DNA of 33,495 nucleotides, taken from contig CAXNAD020000061.1 of assembly GCA_964200185.2 (NCBI GenBank), forward strand, positions 1 through 33,495. The letters are read 5' to 3'. This document shows positions 29,001 to 32,427 of the stretch, one piece after another. Within the stretch, counting starts at the first letter, position 1. Every line of letters begins with the position of its first letter. The DNA is from Choristocarpus tenellus KU-1152. Taxonomy: Eukaryota; Phaeophyceae. The notes beneath the pieces are model-generated. The model saw only the letters and a list, made by a program, of their open reading frames with translations. It was not told where the DNA came from and ran no database searches. The position numbers and the translations under genes were made by a program.

Positions 29001-30368
29001 CTAGAATTCGCCCCCATGCGCACAACACCCCCACTATCCTTCCATCTCATGACCCCTCTCCCCCATCATTTGTTATTGTGCTTTCTTTCCCACCAGTACT
29101 GTGTCCCGTGTGTTCTGGCCTTTGATTGCTAAGTACCTGGAAGAGCATCCTCTCCCTGTGGACCAAGCAGGGCACGGTGTAGCCAACCTGGCAGCCACAG
29201 TAGCCGCTTCGGCATCAAATGCAGCTGTTGCTGCTGCTAAGAAGGCTGCAGCAAAGGCAGCTGAAGACTCTGCTGCTCCAAGTAAAAGGATAGGAAGGCG
29301 TAGAGAAAGAGGGGTAAGAAAAGTAGTACCAGGAAAGGATAAAGGTGCTGAGGGGAAGACGGCAGAGGAGGGTGGAGCTGCAGGGGTGAAAAGGGGGAAT
29401 GAGACAAAAACCATCACGGTGGAGGAGGAGAAAGACAGCAGTCAGGCTGAGAGTGAGGGTGGGGTATTGGAGAAGTCGGGAAGGGCAGAGGATACAAAAG
29501 GGGATGTGGAATTAGAGGCATGCAAGGGGGAGAGTGTAAAAGACCTGGAGCAGGCGCAGGGGCAGACGCAAGCTCTCTCCTCCAAGCAGGATGGGGGATG
29601 TGGGACAGAAACATCTGAGGTTGGTGGCAGTTTCATGACCGACACCTGTCCTGCCACTGCTGGAGTTGGTGCTGCTGTGAGTGGACTGACATCAGCCCAG
29701 GAAGGACGTTTGGAGGATATGGTGAGGGAGGAGGAGATTGCTACCGCAGAACTTGAAGTTGGCAAGGTTGTCCCAATGGAGGAGGGTGATGAAGGGGAGA
29801 AGGGGGGGGAAGGGGAACTGTGTGTAGGGAATGGTGGAGAAAAGCAAGGAGGAGCAGCAGTTGCAACTGTTGCTGGAGGCATTGGAGCTGGCAGGGGGGT
29901 TGAGGAGGGGACGGCTCTGTCCATGATGGTTAAGGAGAATAATGTTGACAAGGGAGAAGCCTTGGGGGCAGGGCAGGAGGGTGTCAATGTGGGGGGGAAT
30001 AGGGAAGGAATAGCTGTAGCAAAAGGTGAGGGTGTTGGGCTTTATGTGTTTGGTGCATGCTTTCTTTATTTTTTGTTGTTGGATATCTTGTGCAAGTTAC
30101 ATGTTTACGTCCCTTCTTAATTTGACTTCACATGTGCGTTGTACTTTGCCAAAATAAACAAACGCCTTTCAAATTGACTGGGTTAGAGCAGGTTTTCTGG
30201 TTCTGATACTACTACTGTTCTGTGTTTGTAGGTTTGCTGCATGTGGAACTTGTGACACTGACTTGAATTGACTTTTTTTGGTATCTGAAGCTAACATGTA
30301 CCCCTTTACACCCCACTGCCCTCCTAGTTTGCAGCACGAAGGCAGATCTGATGGTGGTGAATGAGTAG
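1..30368 (+). CDS. DCL: Dicer-like endoribonuclease gene (spliced, about 30 exons, 5' end outside window)
   Basis: Dicer cuts double-stranded RNA into small RNAs for RNA silencing. The conserved blocks appear in Dicer order: helicase motif IV (CMVFVERR), V (TTDACSEGIDVPECN), VI (HTRGRARS), DUF283, platform/PAZ-like region, RNase IIIa (NERLETLGDAWLNYY; KTIADVVEAMLG) and RNase IIIb (YQRFEFLGDAVLGY; KHVADVFEALVAAVYLD). Exons: <1-321, 569-655, 1323-2217, 2541-2693, 4947-5041, 5520-5674, 6519-6609, 10381-10516, 11011-12093, 15491-15604, 15928-16104, 16446-16538, 16738-16818, 17362-17637, 18697-18939, 19349-19788, 20421-20493, 20910-21011, 21442-21572, 21922-22058, 22752-23623, 23925-24256, 24382-24583, 25351-25494, 25674-25797, 26122-26231, 27507-27617, 27855-27946, 29097-30025, 30328-30368. 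Phase is consistent across all junctions. About 2,610 residues are visible, already more than human Dicer (about 1,920), with the DExD half still missing. The identity is secure. Individual boundaries inside low-complexity regions are inferred. Confidence 0.95.
569..655 (+). CDS. Dicer exon B: helicase motif IV
   Basis: Encodes CMVFVERRATARILCDYL and then HCMGERLRC. This matches the start of the Dicer helicase C-terminal lobe, where a hydrophobic strand plus VERR is typical. The acceptor is TTCCACAG at 568. Of the possible donors around 652-660, only GTGGGT at 656 keeps phase 2 with the next exon, giving the junction RCG|FVVGRAKSK. The phase choice is firm; the donor is inferred from it. Confidence 0.9.
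656..1322 (+). other. Intron 667 bp
   Basis: G/T-rich on the + strand, ending in a TTTCTACCCTCCTGCAG acceptor. No repeat or gene of note. Short overlapping ORFs show no recognisable protein. Confidence 0.85.
1323..2217 (+). CDS. Dicer exon C: helicase lobe 2 with large repeat insert
   Basis: Begins FVVGRAKSK, the strand that follows motif IV in Dicers. It ends with the helix GRTINMFRQGELQ, equivalent to the segment just before motif V where short guide helices collect their strand partner. Between them lie about 200 residues not found in known Dicers: an acidic stretch (1435-1530), 19 hexapeptide repeats (1582-1923) and a Glu/Gly/Ala-rich stretch (to about 2055). The acceptor is CCTGCAG at 1322; the donor is CAG|GTGGGT after 2217, phase 0. 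Confidence 0.9.
1582..1923 (+). repeat. 18-bp coding minisatellite, 19 hexapeptide units
   Basis: In the reading frame of the helicase exon, 342 bases divide exactly into 19 units of six codons. Examples are GTAEGD, GTAEVC, ETAEGS, GTTKVS (twice), GTTKGS, GTTNVN, GTAEGG and ETAEGS. The rough consensus is G/E-T-A/T-x-x-G/S. No unit breaks the frame, so the array has expanded and diverged under a coding constraint. A long antisense ORF over this region is a by-product of the same periodicity. Confidence 0.9.
2218..2540 (+). other. Intron 323 bp
   Basis: Lies between helicase exons C and D. G/T-rich with no recognisable element. Confidence 0.85.
2541..2693 (+). CDS. Dicer exon D: helicase motifs V and VI
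   Basis: Encodes VLVTTDACSEGIDVPECN (motif V) and then LIHTRGRARSRGGRFIIM (motif VI and the following strand). The usual Gln that starts Dicer motif VI is His here. The acceptor is TTGGTAG at 2540. The exon can end at 2687 (donor GTAGAG) or 2693 (donor GTGCGA); both are phase 0. I prefer 2693 because FIIMVE plus the next exon resembles the MVErGn pattern usual after motif VI. Confidence 0.92.
4554..4749 (+). repeat. Direct repeat flanking gap, 166-bp offset
   Basis: The 30 bases at 4554-4583 recur exactly at 4720-4749. Both copies are followed by poly-T, and both are preceded by similar TTTATTGT-CGTT sequence. The copies straddle the N gap, so the duplication may be real or an assembly artefact at a homopolymer. 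Confidence 0.85.
4649..4658. other. Assembly gap (10 N)
   Basis: Ten N bases between a C/A-rich and a poly-T stretch. The true length is unknown. Confidence 1.
4947..5041 (+). CDS. Dicer exon E: helical linker after helicase
   Basis: Encodes AGDLEEEERVHIMLQQSE and then EIKRNQLQAEKASK, a charged helix equivalent to the Dicer segment between motif VI and DUF283. The acceptor is TTTGTCAAG at 4946. The frame stays open further upstream, so an earlier acceptor is possible. The donor GTCAGT after 5041 leaves phase 2, which the next exon completes exactly as Lys. Confidence 0.8.
5042..5519 (+). other. Intron 478 bp
   Basis: Intron between exons E and F. It is T-rich, with a C/T-rich tract before the acceptor. 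Nothing else is seen. Confidence 0.85.
5520..5674 (+). CDS. Dicer exon F: dimerisation domain (DUF283), first part
   Basis: Encodes RIPFRQMYPTMVHEVDG, then TGAIVDMDMAIPLLHETLY and SLGCDFLPLF. The pattern of a strand, then ATID/MD-A-I-LL, then L..D is that of the Dicer dimerisation domain, a dsRBD-like fold that binds the helicase and partner proteins. The acceptor is CTGCAG at 5519; the donor is GTGCGT after 5674, phase 1. Confidence 0.88.
5675..6518 (+). other. Intron 844 bp
   Basis: Contains a CCCTAACC motif (5713-5726) and a small direct duplication of 17 bases at 5806 and 5831 (25-bp offset). No gene is seen. Confidence 0.8.
6519..6609 (+). CDS. Dicer exon G: dimerisation domain, beta strands
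   Basis: Encodes GAEGDDMKLTTSYSCRLELP and then TFLDLPNFDT. The Y-x-C-x-L-x-LP strand matches the FYSTLYLP-type strand of the domain. The exon sits between two introns of 844 and 3,771 bases and was found through its phase (2 nt in, 2 nt out). The acceptor is GGTTTCAG at 6518; the donor is GTGAGC after 6609. Confidence 0.85.
7108..7395. repeat. Degenerate tandem repeat, period about 73-74 bp
   Basis: The motif CATGTCCAYT recurs at 7108, 7181, 7255 (as CATATCCACT) and 7371 (as CGTATCCATT). Each copy is followed by GGGTATTGTACTGGTC-like sequence and preceded by CTGGCATGTCTGGAC-like sequence. Spacings are 73, 74 and 116 bases. The copies are diverged. Confidence 0.75.
7954..8127. mobile_element. 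MITE-like foldback element, 174 bp
   Basis: The ends are perfect 16-bp inverted repeats (GGCTCAAAGTATCTGG at 7954-7969 and its complement ending at 8127). The similarity continues inward to a second inverted match, TCCATTTGGG (7986-7995) with CCCAAATGGA (8080-8089). The element is flanked on both sides by ACA, a possible 3-bp target duplication. It carries no coding capacity. It sits inside the degenerate repeat field. The transposase family is unknown. Confidence 0.6.
8154..8189 (-). repeat. Inverted copy of the CCATGG repeat
   Basis: Reverse complement of 8501-8536, with 22 consecutive identical bases. It pairs with the array downstream to make a large potential hairpin. Confidence 0.8.
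8351..8540 (+). repeat. Degenerate tandem repeat, period 74-75 bp
   Basis: The motif TTGTGGCC...ACATTGAAA-AGTTGA-GGCCATGG recurs three times, with the TGTGGCC anchor at about 8351, 8425 and 8499. This is the same period as the array at 7108, suggesting one repeat family. Confidence 0.75.
9226..9330. repeat. Dispersed copy of the intron repeat
   Basis: AGCTGTTTCAACATGACTGG and the sequence that follows, down to CATGAAAAGTCCTTTT, match 8168-8256 in the same orientation with many differences. An ancient duplicate. Confidence 0.65.
10314..10347. repeat. (TA)n, poly-T and poly-G run
   Basis: Simple repeat just upstream of the exon H acceptor. The poly-T may serve as a distant polypyrimidine tract, because the bases just before AAAACAG are A-rich. 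Confidence 0.85.
10381..10516 (+). CDS. Dicer exon H: end of dimerisation domain
   Basis: Encodes RIQSVKFKNKTMARCGVAFL and then AVKELLKRKFIDKHLNP. The MA+xxVAFxAVxxL helix is the closing helix of DUF283. Three nearer AG acceptors (10399, 10405, 10411) all give the wrong phase. AAAACAG at 10380 gives the required 1-nt prefix and completes Thr. The donor is GAG|GTGAGA after 10516, phase 0. Confidence 0.88.
10517..11010 (+). other. Intron 494 bp
   Basis: Intron between DUF283 and the platform region. The last 100 bases are very C-rich (CCCTCCCCCC-type), a strong polypyrimidine tract. Confidence 0.85.
11011..12093 (+). CDS. Dicer exon I: platform-like region with inserts
   Basis: Starts IQTRKGYDPVVNTNPLPKSK, followed by KYRMPSPRLLALGLPLIP. 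It then runs through an Ala tract (about 11193-11226) and a Glu/Val/Pro-rich insert. A segment follows with HVHCLRSPP and later GPRLFVGLATAGPLKLSP and LLDSWTVEVNPAE, which resembles the Dicer platform strands (FGILTAKPIP-like, then a V-x-I-x-L strand). The acceptor is CCCATCAG at 11010. The end is uncertain: 12077 (donor GTATAT, phase 2) or 12093 (donor GTGAAC, phase 0). The 12093 end fits the preferred next acceptor. Confidence 0.8.
12198..12233. repeat. TGTGG-type microsatellite
   Basis: Repeated GTGTGGTGTGG/GTATGGTGTGG units near the 5' end of the intron. A simple sequence, typical of the G/T-rich coding-strand introns here. Confidence 0.85.
12758..12779. repeat. 22-bp perfect palindrome
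   Basis: AACCTGAAATA followed directly by its complement TATTTCAGGTT. It could form a cruciform or hairpin; no function is known. Confidence 0.9.
13236..13400. repeat. Diverged inverted repeat
   Basis: GGCTGAGGAAG near 13239 has its exact complement near 13390. Inside, GAAGACCGACTTCTT pairs imperfectly with AAGAAGTGGGTCTTC near 13344. The loop contains a smaller GTGGGTTC/GAACCCAC hairpin. An old foldback or two opposed copies of one element. Confidence 0.6.
13559..13605 (+). repeat. tRNA-like A/B-box pair (degenerate)
   Basis: TAGCTCAGTGCAG (13559-13571) resembles a polymerase III A box. GGGTTCAGATTA (13594-13605) resembles a B box. Spacing is about 35 bases. No cloverleaf can be closed, so this is a pseudo-tRNA or the head of an old SINE. 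Confidence 0.4.
13866..14040 (+). mobile_element. Candidate tRNA-derived SINE
   Basis: An A-box-like TTGTTCAGTGGTGG (13866-13879) and a good B box GGGTTCAATCCTG (13908-13920) are followed by about 80 bases of unrelated body and an AAAAAATAAATAAATATA-type tail ending in (TA)n at 14040. This layout is that of a tRNA-derived SINE. The T-arm stem does not pair well, so it is not a working tRNA. Target duplications are not clear. Confidence 0.45.
14001..14040. repeat. A-rich and (TA)n microsatellite
   Basis: AAAAAATAAATAAA followed by about 13 TA units; the probable tail of the SINE-like element. Confidence 0.9.
15051..15075. repeat. 9-bp perfect hairpin
   Basis: TAGGCACCT, a 7-base spacer, then AGGTGCCTA. 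An intronic inverted repeat of unknown role. Confidence 0.85.
15491..15604 (+). CDS. Dicer exon J: platform helix
   Basis: Encodes MAALVQWHCDTIGMASVSII and then SPWNDPTKNPFE. The LQMAALVQWH-type helix matches the conserved fH helix of the Dicer platform. The acceptor CATCTACAG at 15490 gives phase 0. An alternative acceptor at 15396 (TTCTCAG) with donor 12077 is also in phase and adds 31 residues, but those bases look like an intron polypyrimidine tract. The donor is GAG|GTATTT after 15604. Confidence 0.75.
15605..15927 (+). other. Intron 323 bp
   Basis: Contains a (TG)n stretch (15767-15795) and a C/T-rich acceptor tract. Nothing else is seen. Confidence 0.85.
15928..16104 (+). CDS. Dicer exon K: strand before PAZ
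   Basis: Encodes RGMLAVPLAFDGEDG and then NPYIDWLCVEDCNTG. The L-x-VPL followed by I-DW is the signature seen just upstream of PAZ in plant- and protist-type Dicers. The acceptor is CTTGTCAG at 15927; the donor AGG|GTGAGA after 16104 gives phase 0 on both sides. Confidence 0.85.
16105..16445 (+). other. Intron 341 bp
   Basis: T/G-rich, with poly-T runs before the acceptor. Nothing else is seen. Confidence 0.85.
16446..16538 (+). CDS. Dicer exon L: start of PAZ region
   Basis: Encodes VSHKTCRFYFPLERLKMTLG and then EYLNRCEENGT. The T-x-x-EY segment corresponds to the sYaeYy helix that opens PAZ, the pocket that holds the 3' end of dsRNA. The acceptor is TTTTCAG at 16445; the donor is ACG|GTGAGT after 16538. 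It is exactly 31 codons. Confidence 0.8.
16738..16818 (+). CDS. Dicer exon M: PAZ region
   Basis: Encodes GPYAGLPAEELTRHDVGKMG and then RTKDVLA, exactly 27 codons. It has the strong acceptor TTGGCAG (16737) and donor GCG|GTGAGT (after 16818). It falls where the variable part of PAZ is expected. Position, not sequence similarity, supports the domain call. Confidence 0.75.
16819..17361 (+). other. Intron 543 bp
   Basis: Intron between exons M and N. It ends in a C/T-rich tract and GTTGAAG. No feature is seen. Confidence 0.8.
17362..17637 (+). CDS. Dicer exon N: PAZ region with acidic insert
   Basis: Encodes VGHGCSKPDYEAGYKERHLL and then LCVPAPALRHSFAQHL, followed by a Glu/Asp/Ala/Gly-rich stretch to the donor AAG|GTGCAA after 17637. 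The acceptor is GTTGAAG at 17361, phase 0. The first half probably belongs to PAZ and the rest is low-complexity. The usual aromatic pocket residues cannot be assigned with confidence. Confidence 0.75.
17638..18696 (+). other. Intron 1.06 kb with strong hairpin
   Basis: Holds a 16-bp-stem hairpin at 18490-18525 and a CCCTAACCCT motif at 18650-18659. No gene is seen. Confidence 0.8.
18490..18525. repeat. Perfect hairpin, 16-bp stem, 4-base loop
   Basis: AGAAAAATAGTTACAC, loop GGCA, then the exact complement. Partly similar flanking bases outside the stem suggest the middle of a larger, diverged foldback element. Confidence 0.9.
18697..18939 (+). CDS. Dicer exon O: acidic insert, then end of PAZ
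   Basis: Starts PMELEDEGDAST and passes through a Gly/Glu run (18766-18816). It then returns to ordered sequence: GRGQPVLLIEQYCQPICMSR and LVFVSVLH. The LLIEQYCQP segment resembles the LLPELC.v.P motif near the end of PAZ. The acceptor is TTGCACAG at 18696; the donor is CAT|GTGAGA after 18939. Both are phase 0. Confidence 0.8.
18940..19348 (+). other. Intron 409 bp
   Basis: Mixed composition with a C/T-rich 3' end (CTTCCTCCTCTCTCTTCTCC). Nothing else is seen. Confidence 0.85.
19349..19788 (+). CDS. Dicer exon P: connector helix and start of RNase IIIa
   Basis: Starts AVPRMFDLERQLLCSTLHKS, the counterpart of the LPSilyRLe.LL helix linking PAZ to RNase IIIa. A Gly/Ser/Asp-rich insert (about 19485-19745) follows, then DTVALLDCSLRR, which sits where the first helix of RNase IIIa should be. 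The acceptor is CAAAAAAG at 19348; the donor AAG|GTGTGG after 19788 leaves phase 2. Confidence 0.85.
19789..20420 (+). other. Intron 632 bp
   Basis: Contains a C-run (20165-20183) and C/T-rich tracts. It joins the first RNase IIIa helix to the catalytic helix. Nothing else is seen. Confidence 0.85.
20421..20493 (+). CDS. Dicer exon Q: RNase IIIa signature
   Basis: Encodes PMNERLETLGDAWLNYY and then AALVVFQ. This is the RNase III signature; the Glu of ERLE and the Asp of LGD are the first catalytic pair that coordinate Mg2+. The acceptor ATGCAAAG at 20420 supplies the 1-nt prefix that completes Arg. The donor is CAG|GTGCTT after 20493. Confidence 0.95.
20494..20909 (+). other. Intron 416 bp
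   Basis: Contains AGGGTTAGGG at 20533-20542. The acceptor (TTTCTTGAAG) has only a short pyrimidine tract. No gene is seen. Confidence 0.85.
20910..21011 (+). CDS. Dicer exon R: RNase IIIa middle
   Basis: Encodes VMPVMREEGMMTIFRKNIVS and then NARLIKCAERRGLQ. This matches the EG.l...R...VsN..L...a...GL stretch of RNase III. The acceptor is CTTGAAG at 20909; the donor is CAG|GTAGGC after 21011. Both are phase 0. Confidence 0.93.
21012..21441 (+). other. Intron 430 bp
   Basis: Contains a TGTATTGTAT-type run and a CCCTAACCCTAA motif at 21361-21372. Nothing else is seen. Confidence 0.85.
21442..21572 (+). CDS. Dicer exon S: RNase IIIa second catalytic pair
   Basis: Encodes EFMYPPRCILGTPFMTWVPS and then a Pro-rich loop ending NRKTIADVVEAMLG. 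The Asp and Glu in IADVVEA are the second catalytic pair of RNase IIIa. The acceptor is GTCTCCAG at 21441; the donor GTGAGG after 21572 leaves phase 2. Confidence 0.95.
21573..21921 (+). other. Intron 349 bp
   Basis: Starts in a poly-G run (21575-21600) and ends in a nine-A run and AG, an unusual acceptor context, but the phase and protein match are exact. Confidence 0.85.
21922..22058 (+). CDS. Dicer exon T: end of RNase IIIa
   Basis: Encodes ACLVVGGNRSASCMMEWLGL (after completing Gly), the GA...GG..aA...m.WLG helix pair that closes RNase IIIa. A short Ser/Pro/Ala tail follows. The acceptor is a poly-A run ending AG at 21921. The donor GTGAGT after 22058 leaves phase 1, completed as Asp in the next exon. 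This frame has no Met near its start, so simple ORF calling misses the exon. Confidence 0.92.
22059..22751 (+). other. Intron 693 bp
   Basis: A/T-rich centre and C-rich end. No element is recognised. Confidence 0.8.
22752..23623 (+). CDS. Dicer exon U: low-complexity insert between RNase III domains
   Basis: 290 codons rich in Gly, Asn, Val, Lys, Glu and Asp (for example VSGIGNNLAVKGKKG), with basic clusters DKKRKENE and CKRLRN. No known domain is visible. It is retained in phase between exons T and V. The acceptor is CACTCAG at 22751; the donor is AAG|GTGAGT after 23623. The clusters could act as nuclear localisation signals; this is inference only. Confidence 0.85.
23624..23924 (+). other. 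Intron 301 bp
   Basis: Separates the two insert exons U and V. Nothing of note is seen. Confidence 0.8.
23925..24256 (+). CDS. Dicer exon V: insert, continued
   Basis: Encodes a Pro/Ser/His-rich start (PLSSAPPHPLPHDV) followed by Gly/Asn/Val/Asp-rich sequence and a charged end, DKEKELEER. No domain is recognised. The acceptor is GTGTTCAG at 23924. The donor GTGGGT after 24256 leaves phase 2; the next exon completes Arg. Confidence 0.8.
24382..24583 (+). CDS. Dicer exon W: segment leading into RNase IIIb
   Basis: Encodes CNPSNHAGEVEDPDRPWVWA, later TWWPIPQEKLMRVEKLAE and RGVIPK. The ordered, Trp/Pro-rich sequence marks the return from the insert to the conserved fold. The acceptor is CAAACAG at 24381; the donor is AAA|GTAGGT after 24583, phase 0. 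Confidence 0.85.
24584..25350 (+). other. Intron 767 bp
   Basis: Carries a cluster of GGGTTA motifs (24821-24852, 25141-25152). No gene is seen. Confidence 0.85.
25351..25494 (+). CDS. Dicer exon X: first helices of RNase IIIb
   Basis: Encodes VFVTRKHRPNRKMMGHVQRV, then ERSLGYRFIHPWLCVQATTH and PSWTMFDQ. The lE..lGY.F.....L..A.THpS pattern is the first helix pair of RNase III. The acceptor is GGCGTTAG at 25350. The donor after 25494 appears to be GC (CAG|GCAAGT); a weak GT site at 25499 is the alternative. Confidence 0.93.
25674..25797 (+). CDS. Dicer exon Y: acidic loop inside RNase IIIb
   Basis: Encodes RWNSVENDSKKDGWDDGSEG and then DSDGIGEEIVLKTDKKKLPA, an acidic loop inserted between the THPS helix and the catalytic helix. 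The end at 25797 (AAG|GTCTGG) is firm, because phase 1 completes Asp of DYQRFEF. The start may be 25674, 25626, or 25621 (with the GT donor at 25499); all stay in phase. Confidence 0.75.
25798..26121 (+). other. Intron 324 bp
   Basis: Contains a short (TA)n. No other feature is seen. Confidence 0.85.
26122..26231 (+). CDS. Dicer exon Z: RNase IIIb signature
   Basis: Encodes YQRFEFLGDAVLGYLVTAQL and then YFLDSRLTPAQLTSLK. The Glu of FEF and the Asp of LGD are the first catalytic pair of RNase IIIb. Two positions differ from the usual signature: Phe replaces Leu/Met before the Glu, and Gly replaces Asp in AVLDY. The acceptor is CACTCCAG at 26121; the donor is AAG|GTGTGA after 26231. Confidence 0.95.
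26232..27506 (+). other. Intron 1.28 kb
   Basis: Contains a diverged direct repeat, CAGTGGTATCTCAATACTTG near 26292 and CAGTTGTATCTCAATATTTG near 26532. The flanking RNase IIIb exons join in phase, so no exon is missing. Other short ORFs show no similarity to Dicer. Confidence 0.8.
27507..27617 (+). CDS. Dicer exon AA: RNase IIIb middle
   Basis: Encodes ASCVCNASLYVIALQLNLQH and then AILASPAILASIQGFVQ, 37 codons. The vcN..La..a...l....l..s......i..Fv pattern fits the RNase IIIb middle helices. The acceptor is TTTCTCAG at 27506; the donor is CAG|GTAATG after 27617. Both are phase 0. Confidence 0.93.
27855..27946 (+). CDS. Dicer exon AB: RNase IIIb second catalytic pair
   Basis: Encodes NPTEGGPPKHVADVFEALVA and then AVYLDSSCSM. 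Asp and Glu in VADVFEA are the second catalytic pair, so RNase IIIb should be active. The acceptor is CTCCACAG at 27854. The donor GTACAG after 27946 leaves phase 2; the next exon completes Ser. Confidence 0.95.
27947..29096 (+). other. Intron 1.15 kb
   Basis: G/T-rich with a C-rich acceptor tract. No element or gene is recognised. Confidence 0.8.
29097..30025 (+). CDS. Dicer exon AC: end of RNase IIIb and low-complexity tail
   Basis: Starts TVSRVFWPLIAKYLEEHPLP, the last helix of RNase IIIb. An Ala/Lys helix (about 29185-29275) follows, then a basic cluster SKRIGRRRERGVRK and about 200 residues rich in Glu, Gly, Ala, Lys and Val. A C-terminal dsRNA-binding domain, usual in animal and many plant Dicers, is not seen. 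The acceptor is CCCACCAG at 29096. A donor GTGAGG lies after 30025. If it is not used, the frame runs to a stop at 30118-30120 with a hydrophobic end. Confidence 0.88.
30026..30327 (+). other. Probable last intron 302 bp
   Basis: Read straight through, it adds a hydrophobic 29-residue end (GLYVFGACFLYFLLLDILC and more) and a stop at 30118. Composition and a C-rich acceptor favour an intron. Confidence 0.55.
30328..30368 (+). CDS. Dicer terminal exon (tentative)
   Basis: After the pyrimidine-rich acceptor CCCTCCTAG (30327), the phase carried from 30025 reads VCSTKADLMVVNE and then a TAG stop at 30366-30368. The C-rich run before the acceptor resembles the other introns of the gene. The alternative is no splice here and a stop at 30120. 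There is no similarity evidence for these 13 codons. Confidence 0.5.
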
Positions 30369-32427
30369 CTTAGCAAGCGAGGAGGCATATGATGGTCTGA
30401 AGCATGATTTTGACATTCAGGGGGACAGGAAGGTGGCCAAAGGACCCGTCAGAGGTGAAGAGTAGGAATGTTGTGGCCACGAGGAGCTGTTCAGGGAACA
30501 TCTCATTGTGGAGAGAGTTGATGAGATCGAGATCAATGTAGCAATGGGCTTTATGTGCCATCCCTGTGTGTTGTCTTGGCCTGTGGCTTTGGTGTGTGTT
30601 GAATCTGTAAGCAAATGTCCGATCAACACTGAAGGGTTCTACACGCCCACACTTTTAGGCAGTATGCTCTTAGGTTGTCTGGTGAAGGGCTGTGCACCCA
30701 GCCAGGGGGTTGGGGAGGGGTTTGAATGTGGTGTGGTGTGGACCACAAGCATTATTAGTCTCTTGTTTATGGAAATATTACCTGTGTGTGATGCGTAGTA
30801 GTCACCCTAAACTGTTTCCCAGAATTCACTTCTATTTCACACACTAACTAGTTAAGGGTACATGGGGAGGATTACACACATAATGTTATTGTTGGGGGAT
30901 AGAGACTGTTTTGTCTTGTAATGGACCACAGTTGGTAGCATGAAAGTATAAAGCTAAATCTCAGGACAGCTTCAGCTATTGCCCTGAAGTGATTAATGTA
31001 ATTGCGGAGTCAGCATGCTCCTGGGGATGGATAGGGGGTGGTAGGCTATTTGGCGTCAGCTATGCTAGGGTGGTTATTTTGAAAGCACTCTGAACATGCC
31101 TCATGTTGTGAGCATTGTATTGCAGGAAGCTTTTTACCACTCTTGTAGTTGGATATAAGTTTGTATCTGTCACATGCTTTGTGCATCAAGTGGTCTCAAT
31201 CATCAGCAAGGATAGGGTATGTTGTAGAGGTACATCCATTTTGCTTTGTGGTGTGACTTGCTCTTTGTCAGGATCAAATTGTTTGGGACGAGGCTAGCAG
31301 AAGCTCTACATTTTGTTGGTGGTATTGGGCTCATTTTGTGCCATTTTGGTGGGTAACTTTACTCCCAAGAAGCGCAAAGTCTTATGTTGATTCATTTTTG
31401 ATGCTGGGCAGGGCCTTATCCTGCTTGGCTGTCGTGATGGCACTAGGTTATGGCGTACTTGACAGTTGTGATTGTTCTGTGTTGTGTCTGTCCATTGTTT
31501 TTTTTTCACGTGTGTTTGTGATTGAGTGAGCGAGGGCTATAGGGGTTGCTACTATATGCGTGACACAGTTCTAGAGTGTGGAAGTCGTGAGTTATGTGGA
31601 TTCGTTTAGAAGGTGTGCATCACTTGAAGGCAAACATCAGATTAGCCCAAATAATTGTTCAGCTGGCAAATTGGAGAGACTCTGGAGGATGTGTTAGGGG
31701 GTAAGAGGGAGATACATCATTGGGATTGCATTGGACAGGATGGGACTGGGGATTGCTTAGGATTGGTTGTCTTGTGTATTCTGTTTTGTCATTCTGTCAA
31801 AGATCTAGTCTTTTAATGGAGTTGGATCCTTTCTTTGGCTTCTTATTTTTGTTAAGCCTGTATCCCTCTCAGTTGTTCTAGAGGGAGCTATAGGGGTGAG
31901 TGTATGAAGAATGGAGGAGTAAAGCTATTTCAAGCATTTTCTTCCTAACTTTGAAAATAAAAATCACAGAATGCTAGGTAACTCGTGTTTTCAAAAAAAT
32001 GCAATACATGCATGCATGTGTGTTGTCGCATGTGTATGATTTTGTGGAGGAAGCTTGAGTGGCATCAAGTTTTCTCAGGCACCACTATGGTGTGAGACCT
32101 TCTCTTCTTGTTGCAGAGACCATGGCACAGATAAAATTGTTACGCAGGGGTTGCCTGAGCACAGTGGCTACTACATGACAGAGCTTTCCTCCACTTTCCC
32201 CTCTGGCACAGCCCCCCCCTGTTACTTAAAAACATCACTGCATCCAGCAGTACCCCATCCTGGCCATAGTAGGTTGGCAGTAGTTATTATGATTGTTATG
32301 AGTGAGGCGAAGGAGTACATACCAGGATTTTTGCTCTGAAGCATTGTCGCATCATGTTTTGTTTGAGTGCATGCAATTCTCTTTAAAGGTGGAGTGCTGT
32401 TGTTGATGAAGAGGGAAGAAACGAATA
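30369..32427. other. 3' flank, no gene seen
   Basis: Presumed 3' UTR and intergenic DNA. A - strand ORF of 63 codons at 30370-30561 and a + strand ORF of 96 codons at 30508-30798 match nothing I recognise. AATAAA occurs at about 31966, far from the stop. An alternating ACATGCATGCATGT sits near 32006. The poly(A) site cannot be placed. Confidence 0.6.

Noticed and set aside
29442-29987. 181-codon - strand ORF
   Set aside because: Shadow of the Glu/Gly-rich tail exon.
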